From: Rhizobium terricola
Lineage (GTDB): Bacteria > Pseudomonadota > Alphaproteobacteria > Rhizobiales > Rhizobiaceae
Assembly (NCBI RefSeq): GCF_012927355.1
Contig: NZ_JABBGK010000004.1
Span: forward strand, 206,932-270,931
Direction of reading: 5' to 3'
Length of the DNA stretch: 64,000 nt
Shown here piece after piece: positions 35,121-43,807 of the stretch. The position numbers and the translations under genes were made by a program. Each line of letters opens with the position of its first letter. Position 1 is the first letter of the stretch. The notes below the pieces were generated by a model. It saw only the letters and a program-made list of their open reading frames with translations, had not been told where the DNA came from and searched no databases.

Positions 35121-35859
35121 GGTGCGCGCCTATCGCACCGCCGTCGTCACCGGCGCGACCTCCGGCATCGGCCAGGCGACCGTGGTGAAGCTTCGCGAAC
35201 TCGGGCTGGAAGTCTACGCCATCGGCCGCAACGAAGCCACGCTTGAGAGCCTCGCCGCCGACTGCGGCGCGGTTCCCGTCCGTGCCGATGTCCGTGACAC
35301 GGCGGCGATCGTCGCGGCTCTCGCCGGCGTCGAGGTCGACATTCTCGTCAACAATGCCGGGATCCTCTCAACCCGGGCGACCTTCCACGAGATCGATCCG
35401 GCCGAGATCGACGCGATGATCGACATCAACCTGAAGGCGCCGATGCACCTGACCCGCGCCTTCCTGCCCGGCATGGTGAGCCGCCGGCGCGGCCATCTTA
35501 TCTACATCGGTTCGAGCGGCGGGCAGGCACCCTATCCGTCGATGGCGGCTTACGGTCCGTCCAAGGCCGGCCTCAGCCTCTTCTGCGATGATCTCCGTTG
35601 CGACCTGCTCGGAACCTCGGTTCGCGTCAGCGAGATCGTCCCGGGCCGGGTTCAGACGGAGCTCTACCGCACCGCGATCGCCGACAACCAGGCGAAGGCC
35701 CTGCTCTATGACGGCTATCGCCCGATCCAGCCGTCACATATCGCCACGATCATCGCCAACGTGATCGAACTGCCGACCTTCGTCGACGTCGCGCGCGTCG
35801 AAGTCTTCCCGACCGACCAGGCGACCGGTGGCGGCTCGATGGTCAAGCACGAAGGCTGA
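35113..35859 (+). CDS. short-chain dehydrogenase/reductase 2
   Basis: Second classical SDR, 248 residues, clearly different from its neighbour. Cofactor motif [10 protein letters not shown] (about residues 13-22), NNAG in [10 protein letters not shown], active-site serine in [11 protein letters not shown] and YGPSK (about 149-153). The motif [15 protein letters not shown] and a C-terminus near [17 protein letters not shown] are typical of the YdfG-like group, which acts on hydroxy-amino acids and 3-hydroxy acids. This would fit an amino-acid-derived pathway (inference). Last gene of its transcription unit; the AraC gene converges 27 bases away. Confidence 0.88.
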   Translation: MSEVRAYRTAVVTGATSGIGQATVVKLRELGLEVYAIGRNEATLESLAADCGAVPVRADVRDTAAIVAALAGVEVDILVNNAGILSTRATFHEIDPAEIDAMIDINLKAPMHLTRAFLPGMVSRRRGHLIYIGSSGGQAPYPSMAAYGPSKAGLSLFCDDLRCDLLGTSVRVSEIVPGRVQTELYRTAIADNQAKALLYDGYRPIQPSHIATIIANVIELPTFVDVARVEVFPTDQATGGGSMVKHEG

Positions 35860-35886
35860 GCCGGACAGTTCCGCCCCTTTCGGGCA

Positions 35887-36882
35887 TCAGCCGGAACCCG
35901 TCCCCGCACCTGAAAACTTCAGGCGGCGACGGGTTTCCGATGGGCTCTCGCGAAAATGCGCACGGTAGCTTCGGGCAAAGGCCGAGGCGGAGTTGAAACC
36001 GGTGGCCGCCGCGACATCGGCAAAAGCCAGCCGCGTCTCGATCACCTTGCGGCGCGCCGCATTGAGCCTGAGTGCCAGATAATGCACATGCGGCGGAACG
36101 CCGATCGCGGCCGTGAACAGCGACTGCAGTCGGCGCTCGCTGACCCCGACGCGCCTTGCGAGCCGCACGAGCGGCAGAGGCTGCTCGATATACTCCTCCA
36201 TCACCCGCATCGCCTGGCTGACGCGGGGATCGGCAAGACGGATGCTGCCGGTCGAGGGCATCGCGGTCGCCTCGCCGCTGACACCGCCCTGCTCATAGAT
36301 GAACTGGCGCGAAACCTCGAGCGCGAGCGAATATCCATGCCGGCGGCGGATCAGTTCGAGCATCAGGTCGAGCGTCGGCAGCGAGCCGCCCGTCGTGATC
36401 CGCTTCCCGTCGATCACGAAGCGTTCCCGGACCGCGCGGATCTGCGGATAGGCGGCGGCAAACTCCTCGTAGTCCTCCCAATGGGTGGTGGCGCTGAAAT
36501 TGTCGAGGAGTGCGGTGTCGGCAAGCAGCCATGAACCCGATTCGATGCCCGCCATCATGGTCCGGTGACGGGCGGCTCTCGCAATCTGCATCTTCAGCCC
36601 GGAGGTCGCATAGCGCCGCCAGTTGTGGCTCGACAGCACGAAGAGCGGAGCACTGTCAGCGTCCGGCCGGAACGCCCCTTCGACCGGGATCGGGATCTGG
36701 CTCTTGGTTTCGATCGGCTGGCCGTCGGGGCTGAAGATGCGCCAGCGATAGAGCTCCAGCCCACTCACCCGGTTGGCGACGCGCAGCGGCTCGATGACGG
36801 AGGCGACCAGGATGAGATTGGTCTCCGGCACGACCAGCAGATCGAGCAGGGTCGATGCCGGGCTTTGGTCGCTCATGCGCAT
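35887..36882 (-). CDS. GATase1-type AraC regulator (CdhR-like)
   Basis: Transcriptional activator, 331 residues. N-terminal DJ-1/PfpI-like GATase1 domain (about 10-195) is followed by a double helix-turn-helix AraC domain (about 220-320: LARRVGVSERRLQSLF and DVAAATGFNSASAFARSYRA). This architecture is that of CdhR, GbdR and ArgR, which sense carnitine, glycine betaine and arginine. It is divergent from the dehydrocarnitine cleavage and carnitine dehydrogenase genes, exactly the arrangement known for CdhR, so L-carnitine sensing is the best inference. GGAG lies 4 bases before ATG 36882 and 10 bases before an in-frame ATG at 36876; either could be used. Confidence 0.9.
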   Translation of the reverse strand: MRMSDQSPASTLLDLLVVPETNLILVASVIEPLRVANRVSGLELYRWRIFSPDGQPIETKSQIPIPVEGAFRPDADSAPLFVLSSHNWRRYATSGLKMQIARAARHRTMMAGIESGSWLLADTALLDNFSATTHWEDYEEFAAAYPQIRAVRERFVIDGKRITTGGSLPTLDLMLELIRRRHGYSLALEVSRQFIYEQGGVSGEATAMPSTGSIRLADPRVSQAMRVMEEYIEQPLPLVRLARRVGVSERRLQSLFTAAIGVPPHVHYLALRLNAARRKVIETRLAFADVAAATGFNSASAFARSYRAHFRESPSETRRRLKFSGAGTGSG

Positions 36883-36900
36883 TGATCTCCATCAATTTCT

Positions 36901-36937
36901 GATAATGTACAAAAGATATCCGATAATGCAAAGCATT
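36901..36937. promoter_or_regulatory. candidate AraC-type binding site, divergent carnitine promoter
   Basis: GATAATG occurs at 36901-36907 and again at 36922-36928, a 21-base (two helical turns) direct repeat typical of AraC-family half-sites. A small palindrome AATGC-AAA-GCATT (36925-36937) overlaps the second copy. It lies between the AraC gene and the BKACE gene it presumably activates. Confidence 0.5.
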
Positions 36938-36987
36938 GCCAGAAATTCTGCCCCGTAATAGCGCTAACAAACGAGGGAGAACCGATC

Positions 36988-37890
36988 GTGCCTTTAGCCA
37001 TGAACCGCGATGTTTTCATCACCTGCGCCGTCACCGGGGCGGGCGACACGACCTCCAAGTCGCAACATGTGCCCATCACTCCGAAGCAGATCGCCGAGTC
37101 GGCCATCGATGCGGCCAAGGCCGGCGCGGCCATCGTCCACTGCCACGTGCGCGATCCGGAAACCGGCGCTGCAAGCCGCCGCAACGCACTCTACAAGGAA
37201 GTGACCGACCGCATCCGATCGGCCGATGTCGACGTGGTGCTGAACCTCACCGCCGGCATGGGCGGCGACCTTGTGTTCGGCAATGTCGAGGCCCCCTTCC
37301 CGGTCAATCCGAACGGCACCGACATGGCCGGCGCGACCGAACGCGTCTCCCACGTCGCCGAATGCCTGCCGGAAATCTGCACGCTCGACTGCGGCACGAT
37401 GAACTTTTCGCTCGGCGACTACGTGATGACCAATACCCCGTCCATGCTGCGCACCATGGCCAAGATGATGACCGATCTCGGCGTACGCCCCGAGATCGAG
37501 GCCTTCGACACCGGCCATCTCTGGTTCGCCAAGCAGCTCGTCGAGGAAGGCCTGATCGAGGATCCGGTGCTGATCCAGCTCTGCATGGGCATTCCGTGGG
37601 GCGCGCCCGACGACCTCAACACCTTCATGGCCATGGTCAATAACGTGCCGTCGAATTGGACCTTTTCCGCCTTCTCGATCGGCCGCAATGCGCTCGCCTA
37701 TCCCGCGGCCGCCGTGCTCGCCGGCGGCAATGTCCGCGTCGGCCTCGAGGACAACCTCTACATCGGCAAGGGCCAGCTTGCCACCAATGCCCAACTGGTC
37801 GAAAAAGCCGTCGGGGTCGTCGAGGGCATGGGCGCCCGGATCATCGGGCCGGCCGAGGTGCGCGAGAAACTCAAGCTGGTTAAGCGCTGA
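36988..37890 (+). CDS. BKACE-family dehydrocarnitine cleavage enzyme
   Basis: Beta-keto acid cleavage enzyme (DUF849), 300 residues. Metal-binding HCHVRDPETG is near residues 51-60, with NLTAGMGGD, CTLDCGTMNFS, GIPWGAPDD and RVGLEDNLYIGKGQLA downstream, all family hallmarks. In L-carnitine catabolism this family condenses 3-dehydrocarnitine with acetyl-CoA to give betainyl-CoA and acetoacetate. The adjacent carnitine dehydrogenase fused to a thioesterase and the CdhR-like regulator support that role. The GTG at 36988 is preferred: GAGGGAG (36973-36979) is correctly spaced for it but is 20 bases from the next ATG (37000). Confidence 0.9.
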   Translation: MPLAMNRDVFITCAVTGAGDTTSKSQHVPITPKQIAESAIDAAKAGAAIVHCHVRDPETGAASRRNALYKEVTDRIRSADVDVVLNLTAGMGGDLVFGNVEAPFPVNPNGTDMAGATERVSHVAECLPEICTLDCGTMNFSLGDYVMTNTPSMLRTMAKMMTDLGVRPEIEAFDTGHLWFAKQLVEEGLIEDPVLIQLCMGIPWGAPDDLNTFMAMVNNVPSNWTFSAFSIGRNALAYPAAAVLAGGNVRVGLEDNLYIGKGQLATNAQLVEKAVGVVEGMGARIIGPAEVREKLKLVKR

Positions 37891-37907
37891 CGCATTCGCA
37901 ATGAGCA

Positions 37908-37940
37908 CGGTCTTCCCGCCCGTCCGGGATGGGAAGACCG
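37908..37940 (+). promoter_or_regulatory. intercistronic hairpin between BKACE and carnitine dehydrogenase genes
   Basis: CGGTCTTCCC (37908-37917) pairs perfectly with GGGAAGACCG (37931-37940). The hairpin is followed ten bases later by ATCTTTTG, not an immediate T-run, so it is more likely an RNA-stability or processing element, or a partial attenuator, than a full terminator; transcription into the next gene is expected. Confidence 0.5.
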
Positions 37941-37971
37941 GCGACGGGATCTTTTGAGGCGGAATGAAAAA

Positions 37972-39459
37972 ATGAGCAAAATCAACAAGGCAGCCTGTAT
38001 CGGTGGTGGGGTTATCGGCGGAGCATGGGCGGCCCGCTTCCTGCTCTCCGGCATAGACGTCAACATGTTCGACCCGCACCCGGAAGCCGAGCGCATCGTC
38101 GGCGAGGTCATCGCCAATGCGGAGCGGGCCTATGCCATGCTGACCATGGCGCCGCTGCCGCCGCGCGGTAAGCTCACCTTCATCAAGAGCATCGAGGAAG
38201 CGGTAAAGGGCGCGGACTGGATCCAGGAAAGCGTTCCCGAGCGCATCGACCTCAAGCGCGGCGTCATCACCCAGATCGATGCGGCTTCCGATCCCGAGGC
38301 TCTCATCGGTTCATCGACGTCGGGCATCCTGCCTACCGAGCTGCAGCGCGACATGAAGCACCCCGAGCGGATGTTCGTCGCCCACCCCTACAATCCTGTT
38401 TACCTCCTGCCGCTCGCCGAACTGGTCGGCGGAGAAAAGACCTCGCCCGCAGTCCTTGAGGATGCCAAGGCGAAGCTCGCCACCATCGGCATGAAGGGCG
38501 TCATCCTCAAGAAGGAAATCGAGGCCTTTGTCGGCGACCGCCTGCTCGAAGCCGTCTGGCGCGAAGGTCTTTGGCTGATCAAGGACGATATCTGCGACAC
38601 CGAGACGCTCGATGACGTGATCCGCTATTCCTTCGGTATGCGCTGGGCACAGATGGGCATGTTCGAGACCTATCGTATCGCCGGCGGCGAGGCGGGCATG
38701 CGCCACTTCATCGCCCAGTTCGGTCCCTGCCTCTCCTGGCCCTGGACCAAGCTGACCGACGTCGTCGACCTCGATGACGCACTGACCGACAAGATCGCCA
38801 ACCAGTCCGACGCCCAGTCAGGCGCATACGGCATCCGCGAACTGGAACGCATCCGCGACGAGAACCTCGTCGGCATCATGCACGCCCTTAAGGGCGCCAA
38901 CGGCGGCAAGGGCTGGGGCTCGGGCAAGCTGCTGGCCGAGTTCGAGGCGCATCTGTGGGAGAACGCACCGAAGCCGGAAGCCGCGATCGGCGCCGAGCCA
39001 ATCCGCTTGCTTGACACGAAGGTCAATCCGTCCTGGGTCGACTACAACGGCCACATGACCGAGTTTCGCTACAACCAGTGCTTCGCCGACAGCGCCGACG
39101 CGCTGCTGCGCCTGATCGGCGTGGACATGGACTATGTCGCCGCCGGCCACAGCTACTACACCGTCGAGGCCCACAACCAGTGGATCGACGAGGCCAAGCT
39201 CGGCGACGCGCTCTACGTGAAGGCGCAGATCCTCCCCTGCGACGGCAAGAAGCTCCACACCTTCATGTGGCTGCACCGCGTCGCCGATGACGCAGTCTTG
39301 GCGAGCTGCGAGCACCTGATGCTTCACGTCGCCTCGAAGGAAGGCAAGGTCGTACCGCCACTGCCGGCGGTCAAGGACAGGCTGCAGCCTTTGATCGACG
39401 CCCATGCCGGTCTGCCGCTGCCGGCCAATGCCGGGCGCGTGGTCGGACAGAAGAAATAA
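37972..39459 (+). CDS. lcdH: L-carnitine dehydrogenase fused to a thioesterase
   Basis: Bifunctional protein, 495 residues. Residues about 5-310 form a 3-hydroxyacyl-CoA-dehydrogenase-type NAD enzyme: Rossmann motif CIGGGVIGGAWAARF, SSTSGILPTELQ, and HPYNPVYLLPLAELVGG with its catalytic histidine. It oxidises L-carnitine to 3-dehydrocarnitine. Residues about 345-495 are a hot-dog 4HBT thioesterase (VDYNGHMTEFRYNQCF), which in rhizobial fusions hydrolyses betainyl-CoA to glycine betaine. Both ends of the pathway around the BKACE step are thus in one chain. The frame extends 18 bases upstream, but ATG 37972 begins the canonical N-terminus. Confidence 0.92.
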   Translation: MSKINKAACIGGGVIGGAWAARFLLSGIDVNMFDPHPEAERIVGEVIANAERAYAMLTMAPLPPRGKLTFIKSIEEAVKGADWIQESVPERIDLKRGVITQIDAASDPEALIGSSTSGILPTELQRDMKHPERMFVAHPYNPVYLLPLAELVGGEKTSPAVLEDAKAKLATIGMKGVILKKEIEAFVGDRLLEAVWREGLWLIKDDICDTETLDDVIRYSFGMRWAQMGMFETYRIAGGEAGMRHFIAQFGPCLSWPWTKLTDVVDLDDALTDKIANQSDAQSGAYGIRELERIRDENLVGIMHALKGANGGKGWGSGKLLAEFEAHLWENAPKPEAAIGAEPIRLLDTKVNPSWVDYNGHMTEFRYNQCFADSADALLRLIGVDMDYVAAGHSYYTVEAHNQWIDEAKLGDALYVKAQILPCDGKKLHTFMWLHRVADDAVLASCEHLMLHVASKEGKVVPPLPAVKDRLQPLIDAHAGLPLPANAGRVVGQKK

Positions 39460-39471
39460 GGACGTAGCGCT

Positions 39472-40632
39472 ATGCATTTCGGACTGACCGAAGAACAGGA
39501 CATGATCGTCAACACGGTGCGCAGCTTCGTGGAAACGGAGCTCTATCCGCTCGAGGACCAGGTCGAGAAGCAGGGTTTCGTGCCCCCGGAAATGGGTCAG
39601 GAAATTGCCCGCAAGGTCAAGGAACTCGGCTTCTTCGGCTGCAACATGCCGGAAGACGTCGGCGGCGCCGGCCTTGACCATCTGACCTTCACCCTGGTCG
39701 AGCGCGAGCTCGGCCGCGCCTCCATGGCCCTCACGGTCTTCTTCGGCCGCCCTTCGGGCATCCTGATGGGCTGCAACGACGACCAGCGTGAGCGTTACCT
39801 GATCCCGGCCACCAAGGGCGAGAAGTTTGATGCGCTCGCCATGACGGAGCCCGGCGCAGGCTCAGACGTGCGCGGCATGAAGTGCTTCGCAAAGAAGGAT
39901 GGCGACGACTGGGTGGTCAACGGCACCAAGCACTTCATCAGCCATGCCAACATCGCCGACTTCGTCATCGTCTTCATCGCCACCGGCGAAGAGCAGACGC
40001 CCCGTGGGCCGAAGAAGCTGATCACCTGCTTCCTCGTCGACCGCGGCACGCCGGGCTTCGAGATCCGCGAAGGCTACAATTCGGTTTCCCATCGCGGCTA
40101 CCAGAACTGCATCCTGAACTTCGACGACTGTCGCCTCCCCTCGGCCCAGATCCTCGGCGAGGTGCACAAGGGCTTCGACCTCGCCAACGACTGGCTCTAC
40201 GGCACCCGCCTGACGGTTGCCGCCAACTGTGTCGGACGCGCCCGCCGCGTCTTCGACTACTGCGTTCCCTACGCAGCCGAACGCCACCAGTTCGGCAAGC
40301 CGATCGGCGCCAACCAGGGCGTCTCCTTCAAGCTCGCCGACATGATCACGGAAATCGACGCGGCCGACTACCTGACGCTGGCCGGCGCTTGGCGGCTCGA
40401 CCAGAAGCTCCCGGCAAACCGCGAGATCGCTTCGGCCAAGCTCTACGCCTCCGAGATGCTGGCCCGCGTCACCGATCAGGCGATCCAGATCTATGGCGGT
40501 ATGGGGCTGATGGACGATCTGCCGCTCGCCCGCTTCTGGCGCGACGCCCGCGTCGAGCGGATCTGGGACGGCACCAGCGAGATCCAGCGTCACATCATCA
40601 GCCGCGACCTGTTGCGGCCATTTGGAGCCTGA
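39472..40632 (+). CDS. acyl-CoA dehydrogenase (CaiA/gamma-butyrobetainyl-CoA type)
   Basis: FAD acyl-CoA dehydrogenase, 386 residues. Signatures: AMTEPGAGSDV (about 123-133), WVVNGTKHFISHA, the second family motif QFGKPIGANQGVSFKLADM and IYGGMG near residue 342. In this locus the expected reaction is gamma-butyrobetainyl-CoA to crotonobetainyl-CoA. The catalytic-base region usually reads EGTSEIQR; here it is WDGTSEIQR, with aspartate in place of the usual glutamate. The preceding dehydrogenase-thioesterase gene ends 12 bases upstream, so they are co-transcribed. Confidence 0.88.
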   Translation: MHFGLTEEQDMIVNTVRSFVETELYPLEDQVEKQGFVPPEMGQEIARKVKELGFFGCNMPEDVGGAGLDHLTFTLVERELGRASMALTVFFGRPSGILMGCNDDQRERYLIPATKGEKFDALAMTEPGAGSDVRGMKCFAKKDGDDWVVNGTKHFISHANIADFVIVFIATGEEQTPRGPKKLITCFLVDRGTPGFEIREGYNSVSHRGYQNCILNFDDCRLPSAQILGEVHKGFDLANDWLYGTRLTVAANCVGRARRVFDYCVPYAAERHQFGKPIGANQGVSFKLADMITEIDAADYLTLAGAWRLDQKLPANREIASAKLYASEMLARVTDQAIQIYGGMGLMDDLPLARFWRDARVERIWDGTSEIQRHIISRDLLRPFGA

Positions 40633-40833
40633 CACCATGCGCGGCACCGCCCCCGGCCTGAGCTTGCTCAAGAAGATCGCCCAGCTGGCGAGCGGCGGCG
40701 GCACCGACACGAGCTTCCTCAACATTTCCGGCGACGGTCCACACACGACACCGAAGACGGCTCCGGACCCCGGAGCCGCCTCGCTCTTCAAGGCTCTCGA
40801 GCCTGGCGTATTCCTCAGCAGCAGGTGGCTTGG
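40633..40833 (+). other. 201-base gap between acyl-CoA dehydrogenase and acyl-CoA synthetase genes
   Basis: A small open frame (about 40637-40837) reads through this gap but has no recognisable motif and overlaps the synthetase start. Probably untranslated leader. Confidence 0.4.
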
Positions 40834-42903
40834 ATGAAAACACTCTCCCCGAACGCGCTTTCCCGACTGATCCGTCCAGGTTCGATCGCCGTCTTCGGCG
40901 GCAAGGAAGCCGGGCGCGTCGTCGAACAGTGCCGCAAGATGGGCTACCGGGGAGAGATCTGGCCCGTTCATCCGACCAGAGACGAAGTACACGGTTATCG
41001 CTGCTATCGTTCGGTCGCCGACCTTCCGGCGGCGCCCGACGCCGCTTTCGTCGGCGTCAACCGGTTGGCCACGATCGACATCATGCGCGACCTGTCTAAG
41101 CGTGGCGCCGGCGGCGCGGTCTGCTATGCCTCGGGCTTCTCCGAAGCCGTCGAGGAATTGCCTGACGGCCATGAGCTGCAGGCGAAACTGGTCGAGGCGG
41201 CCGGCGACATGGCCGTGCTCGGCCCCAATTGCTACGGCTTCATCAACATGCTCGACGGTGCGCTGCTCTGGCCGGACCAGCACGGCATGATCCGCACCGA
41301 CAGGGGCGTCGCCATCCTGACGCAATCCTCCAACATCGCCTGCAACATCTCGATGCAGGCGCGCGGCTTGCCGCTGGCCTATCTGATGACCGCCGGCAAC
41401 CAGGCGCAGACGGGCCTCTCCGCCCTTGCGGTCGCGGCACTCGAGGATCCGCGCGTCACCGCGGTCGGCCTGCATATCGAGGGCTTCGACGATCTCGACA
41501 TGCTGGAGCACCTGGCATCCCGCGCGCGGGAACTCGGAAAGCCGGTCATCGGCCTCAAGGTCGGAAAATCCGAAGCCGCCCAGCGCGCGACCGTGTCGCA
41601 CACGGCCTCACTGGCCGGCAATGACAAGGTCTCGTCGGCAGTCTTGAAGCGCCTGGGCATCGGGCGTGTCGATACCCTGCCGGAACTGCTCGAAACGCTG
41701 AAGCTCCTGCATGTCTGCGGGCCGCTTGCCTCCAATACGGTCTCCTCGATGAGCTGTTCGGGCGGCGAGGCCTCGCTGGTCGCCGATGCCGGCGTCGGTC
41801 GCAACGTGAAATTCCGCGACCTGAAGCCCGAGCAGCTGCCGGTTCTGCGCGAGGTGCTCGGCCAGATGGTGACCCTCTCCAACCCTCTCGACTACCACAC
41901 CTTTGTCTGGGGAAATCGAGAGAAACAGACGACGGCCTTCGCGACGATGATGAAGGGCGACTACGCCCTCAATCTCGTGGTCCTCGACTTTCCGAGAACC
42001 GATCGTTGCGACCCGGCAGACTGGATGACCACGGTCCATGCCATCATCGATGCGCGCAACGCGACCGGCGCCAATGCCGGCGTGGTCGCGTCGATGGGTG
42101 AGAACATGCCGGAGGAGATTGCGATTGCCCTCGTCAACGCCGGCGTCGTGCCCTTCTGCGGCATCGATGAGGCGCTGGCCGCGGTGGAAATCGCCAACGG
42201 CATCCACGAAACCTGGTCCCGGCCGGCACCCGCCCGGCGCCTCGATGCAACCATCGCCGGCACCGACCTTGTCACCCTGTTCGAGGATCGCGCCAAGCCG
42301 GAACTGGCCCGCTTTGGCGTCACGGTCCCCGAAGGTGTCGTGGCGGCGGATCCCGCAGAAGCGGTGAAGGCCGCCGACCGGCTCGGCTATCCCGTCGTTC
42401 TCAAGGGCCTCGGCATTGCTCACAAGACGGAGGCAGGCGCCGTCCGCCTCAACCTGCAGAACGCCACCGACGTCAGTGCCGCGGCGACCGCCATGGCCCC
42501 GATCTCCTCCCGTTTTCTCGTCGAGAAGATGGTGATGACGAAGCCCGTCGCCGAGGTGATCGTCGGCGTCATGCGCGATCCGGTCGCTGGCCTCGTCCTG
42601 ACGATCGGCGCCGGCGGAATTCTCGTGGAATTGCTCGATGACGGCGCGGTCCTGCCGTTGCCGGTGACCACCGACGAAATCCGGTCGGCAATCGCCAGCC
42701 TGAAGGTTTCGAAACTGATGGCCGGCTACCGCGGTGCACCGCCCGGCGATGTCGAAGCCCTGATCGACATGGTCGCAGCCGTATCACAATATGTCGCAGC
42801 CAATGCGTCCAAGGTGGAAGAACTCGACCTTAATCCGGTGATGGTGTTTCCGGAAGGTTCCGGTGTCATCGCCGTAGACGCCCTCATCAGGACAAGGAGT
42901 TGA
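40834..42903 (+). CDS. ADP-forming acyl-CoA synthetase family protein
   Basis: Acetate-CoA ligase (ADP-forming) family, 689 residues: CoA-binding domain (about 5-130, IRPGSIAVFGG), two succinyl-CoA-synthetase-like flavodoxin folds (about 145-440) and a C-terminal ATP-grasp domain (about 465-685, GYPVVLKG and VGVMRDPV). The phosphorylated histidine is in SHTASLAGND. ATG 40834 follows CAGGTGG; a GTG at 40825 is possible. Between the acyl-CoA dehydrogenase and the crotonobetainyl-CoA hydratase, it is the natural candidate for activating gamma-butyrobetaine or carnitine to its CoA ester. E. coli instead uses the unrelated AMP-forming CaiC and CoA-transferase CaiB, both absent here. Confidence 0.87.
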   Translation: MKTLSPNALSRLIRPGSIAVFGGKEAGRVVEQCRKMGYRGEIWPVHPTRDEVHGYRCYRSVADLPAAPDAAFVGVNRLATIDIMRDLSKRGAGGAVCYASGFSEAVEELPDGHELQAKLVEAAGDMAVLGPNCYGFINMLDGALLWPDQHGMIRTDRGVAILTQSSNIACNISMQARGLPLAYLMTAGNQAQTGLSALAVAALEDPRVTAVGLHIEGFDDLDMLEHLASRARELGKPVIGLKVGKSEAAQRATVSHTASLAGNDKVSSAVLKRLGIGRVDTLPELLETLKLLHVCGPLASNTVSSMSCSGGEASLVADAGVGRNVKFRDLKPEQLPVLREVLGQMVTLSNPLDYHTFVWGNREKQTTAFATMMKGDYALNLVVLDFPRTDRCDPADWMTTVHAIIDARNATGANAGVVASMGENMPEEIAIALVNAGVVPFCGIDEALAAVEIANGIHETWSRPAPARRLDATIAGTDLVTLFEDRAKPELARFGVTVPEGVVAADPAEAVKAADRLGYPVVLKGLGIAHKTEAGAVRLNLQNATDVSAAATAMAPISSRFLVEKMVMTKPVAEVIVGVMRDPVAGLVLTIGAGGILVELLDDGAVLPLPVTTDEIRSAIASLKVSKLMAGYRGAPPGDVEALIDMVAAVSQYVAANASKVEELDLNPVMVFPEGSGVIAVDALIRTRS

Positions 42904-42906
42904 CGC

Positions 42907-43689
42907 GTGACTGACCCGATCCGCACCCGCCGCGAAAACGGCATTCTCGAGGTCACGATCGACCGCCCCAAGGCCAATGCGATCGATCTGGTAACAAGCC
43001 GGATCATGGGCGAGATATTCCGGGATTTCCGCGATGACGAAAGCCTGCGCGTAGCCATCATCACCGGCGCCGGCGAAAAGTTCTTCTGCCCGGGCTGGGA
43101 CCTGAAGGCGGCGGCGGCCGGCGACGCGGTCGACGGCGACTATGGCGTCGGTGGCTTCGGCGGCATGCAGGAACTGCGTGACCTCAACAAGCCGATCATC
43201 GCAGCCGTCAACGGCATCTGCTGCGGCGGCGGCCTTGAGATCGCCCTTTCGACCGACCTCATTCTTGCGGCGGAACACGCCACCTTCGCCCTGCCGGAGA
43301 TCCGTTCCGGCACGGTGGCCGATGCCGCATCGATCAAGCTGCCGAAGCGCATCCCCTACCATATCGCGATGGACATGCTGCTCACCGGCCGCTGGCTCGA
43401 TGTCGAAGAGGCGCATCGCTGGGGCTTCGTCAACGAGATCCTGCCGGCCGACAGGCTGATGGAACGCGCGTGGGAACTCGCGCGCCTGCTCGAAAGCGGC
43501 CCGCCGCTTGTCTACGCGGCGATCAAGGAGATCGTCCGCGATGCAGAAGGCAAGGATTTTCCGACCGCGATGAACAAGATCACCAAGCGGCAGTACCGCA
43601 CGGTCGATATCCTCTATTCGAGCGAAGATCAGCTCGAAGGCGCGCGCGCCTTCGCCGAAAAGCGCGATCCGGTGTGGAAGGGAAAATAG
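42907..43689 (+). CDS. caiD: crotonobetainyl-CoA hydratase (CaiD-like)
   Basis: Crotonase-fold enzyme, 260 residues, strongly CaiD-like along its length: ITGAGEKFFCPGWDLKAAA (E. coli CaiD has GAGEKFFSAGWDLKAAA), GGFGGMQEL, NKPIIAAVNG, FALPEIRSGTVAD and the C-terminal FAEKRDPVWKGK. The oxyanion hole is formed by WDLKAA and NGICCGGGLE. CaiD reversibly hydrates crotonobetainyl-CoA to L-carnitinyl-CoA. Start is GTG 42907, 3 bases after the preceding stop. With the dehydrogenase and synthetase it gives a complete gamma-butyrobetaine to carnitine route that joins the carnitine dehydrogenase pathway. Confidence 0.92.
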   Translation: MTDPIRTRRENGILEVTIDRPKANAIDLVTSRIMGEIFRDFRDDESLRVAIITGAGEKFFCPGWDLKAAAAGDAVDGDYGVGGFGGMQELRDLNKPIIAAVNGICCGGGLEIALSTDLILAAEHATFALPEIRSGTVADAASIKLPKRIPYHIAMDMLLTGRWLDVEEAHRWGFVNEILPADRLMERAWELARLLESGPPLVYAAIKEIVRDAEGKDFPTAMNKITKRQYRTVDILYSSEDQLEGARAFAEKRDPVWKGK

Positions 43690-43807
43690 GACAAGGGAGC
43701 AAGGCTGAGGCGATCGGCCTGATGAACGACATCGAAACGATCACCAGCGCCACGGGAACAATAACAAAGACCCGGGCGTGTCACGTCAACCAGAGAAGGA
43801 ACAGGCA

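Noticed and set aside
40637..40837. Small plus-strand frame between acyl-CoA dehydrogenase and synthetase genes
   Set aside because: No conserved motif and it overlaps the synthetase start; kept only as an uncertain gap.
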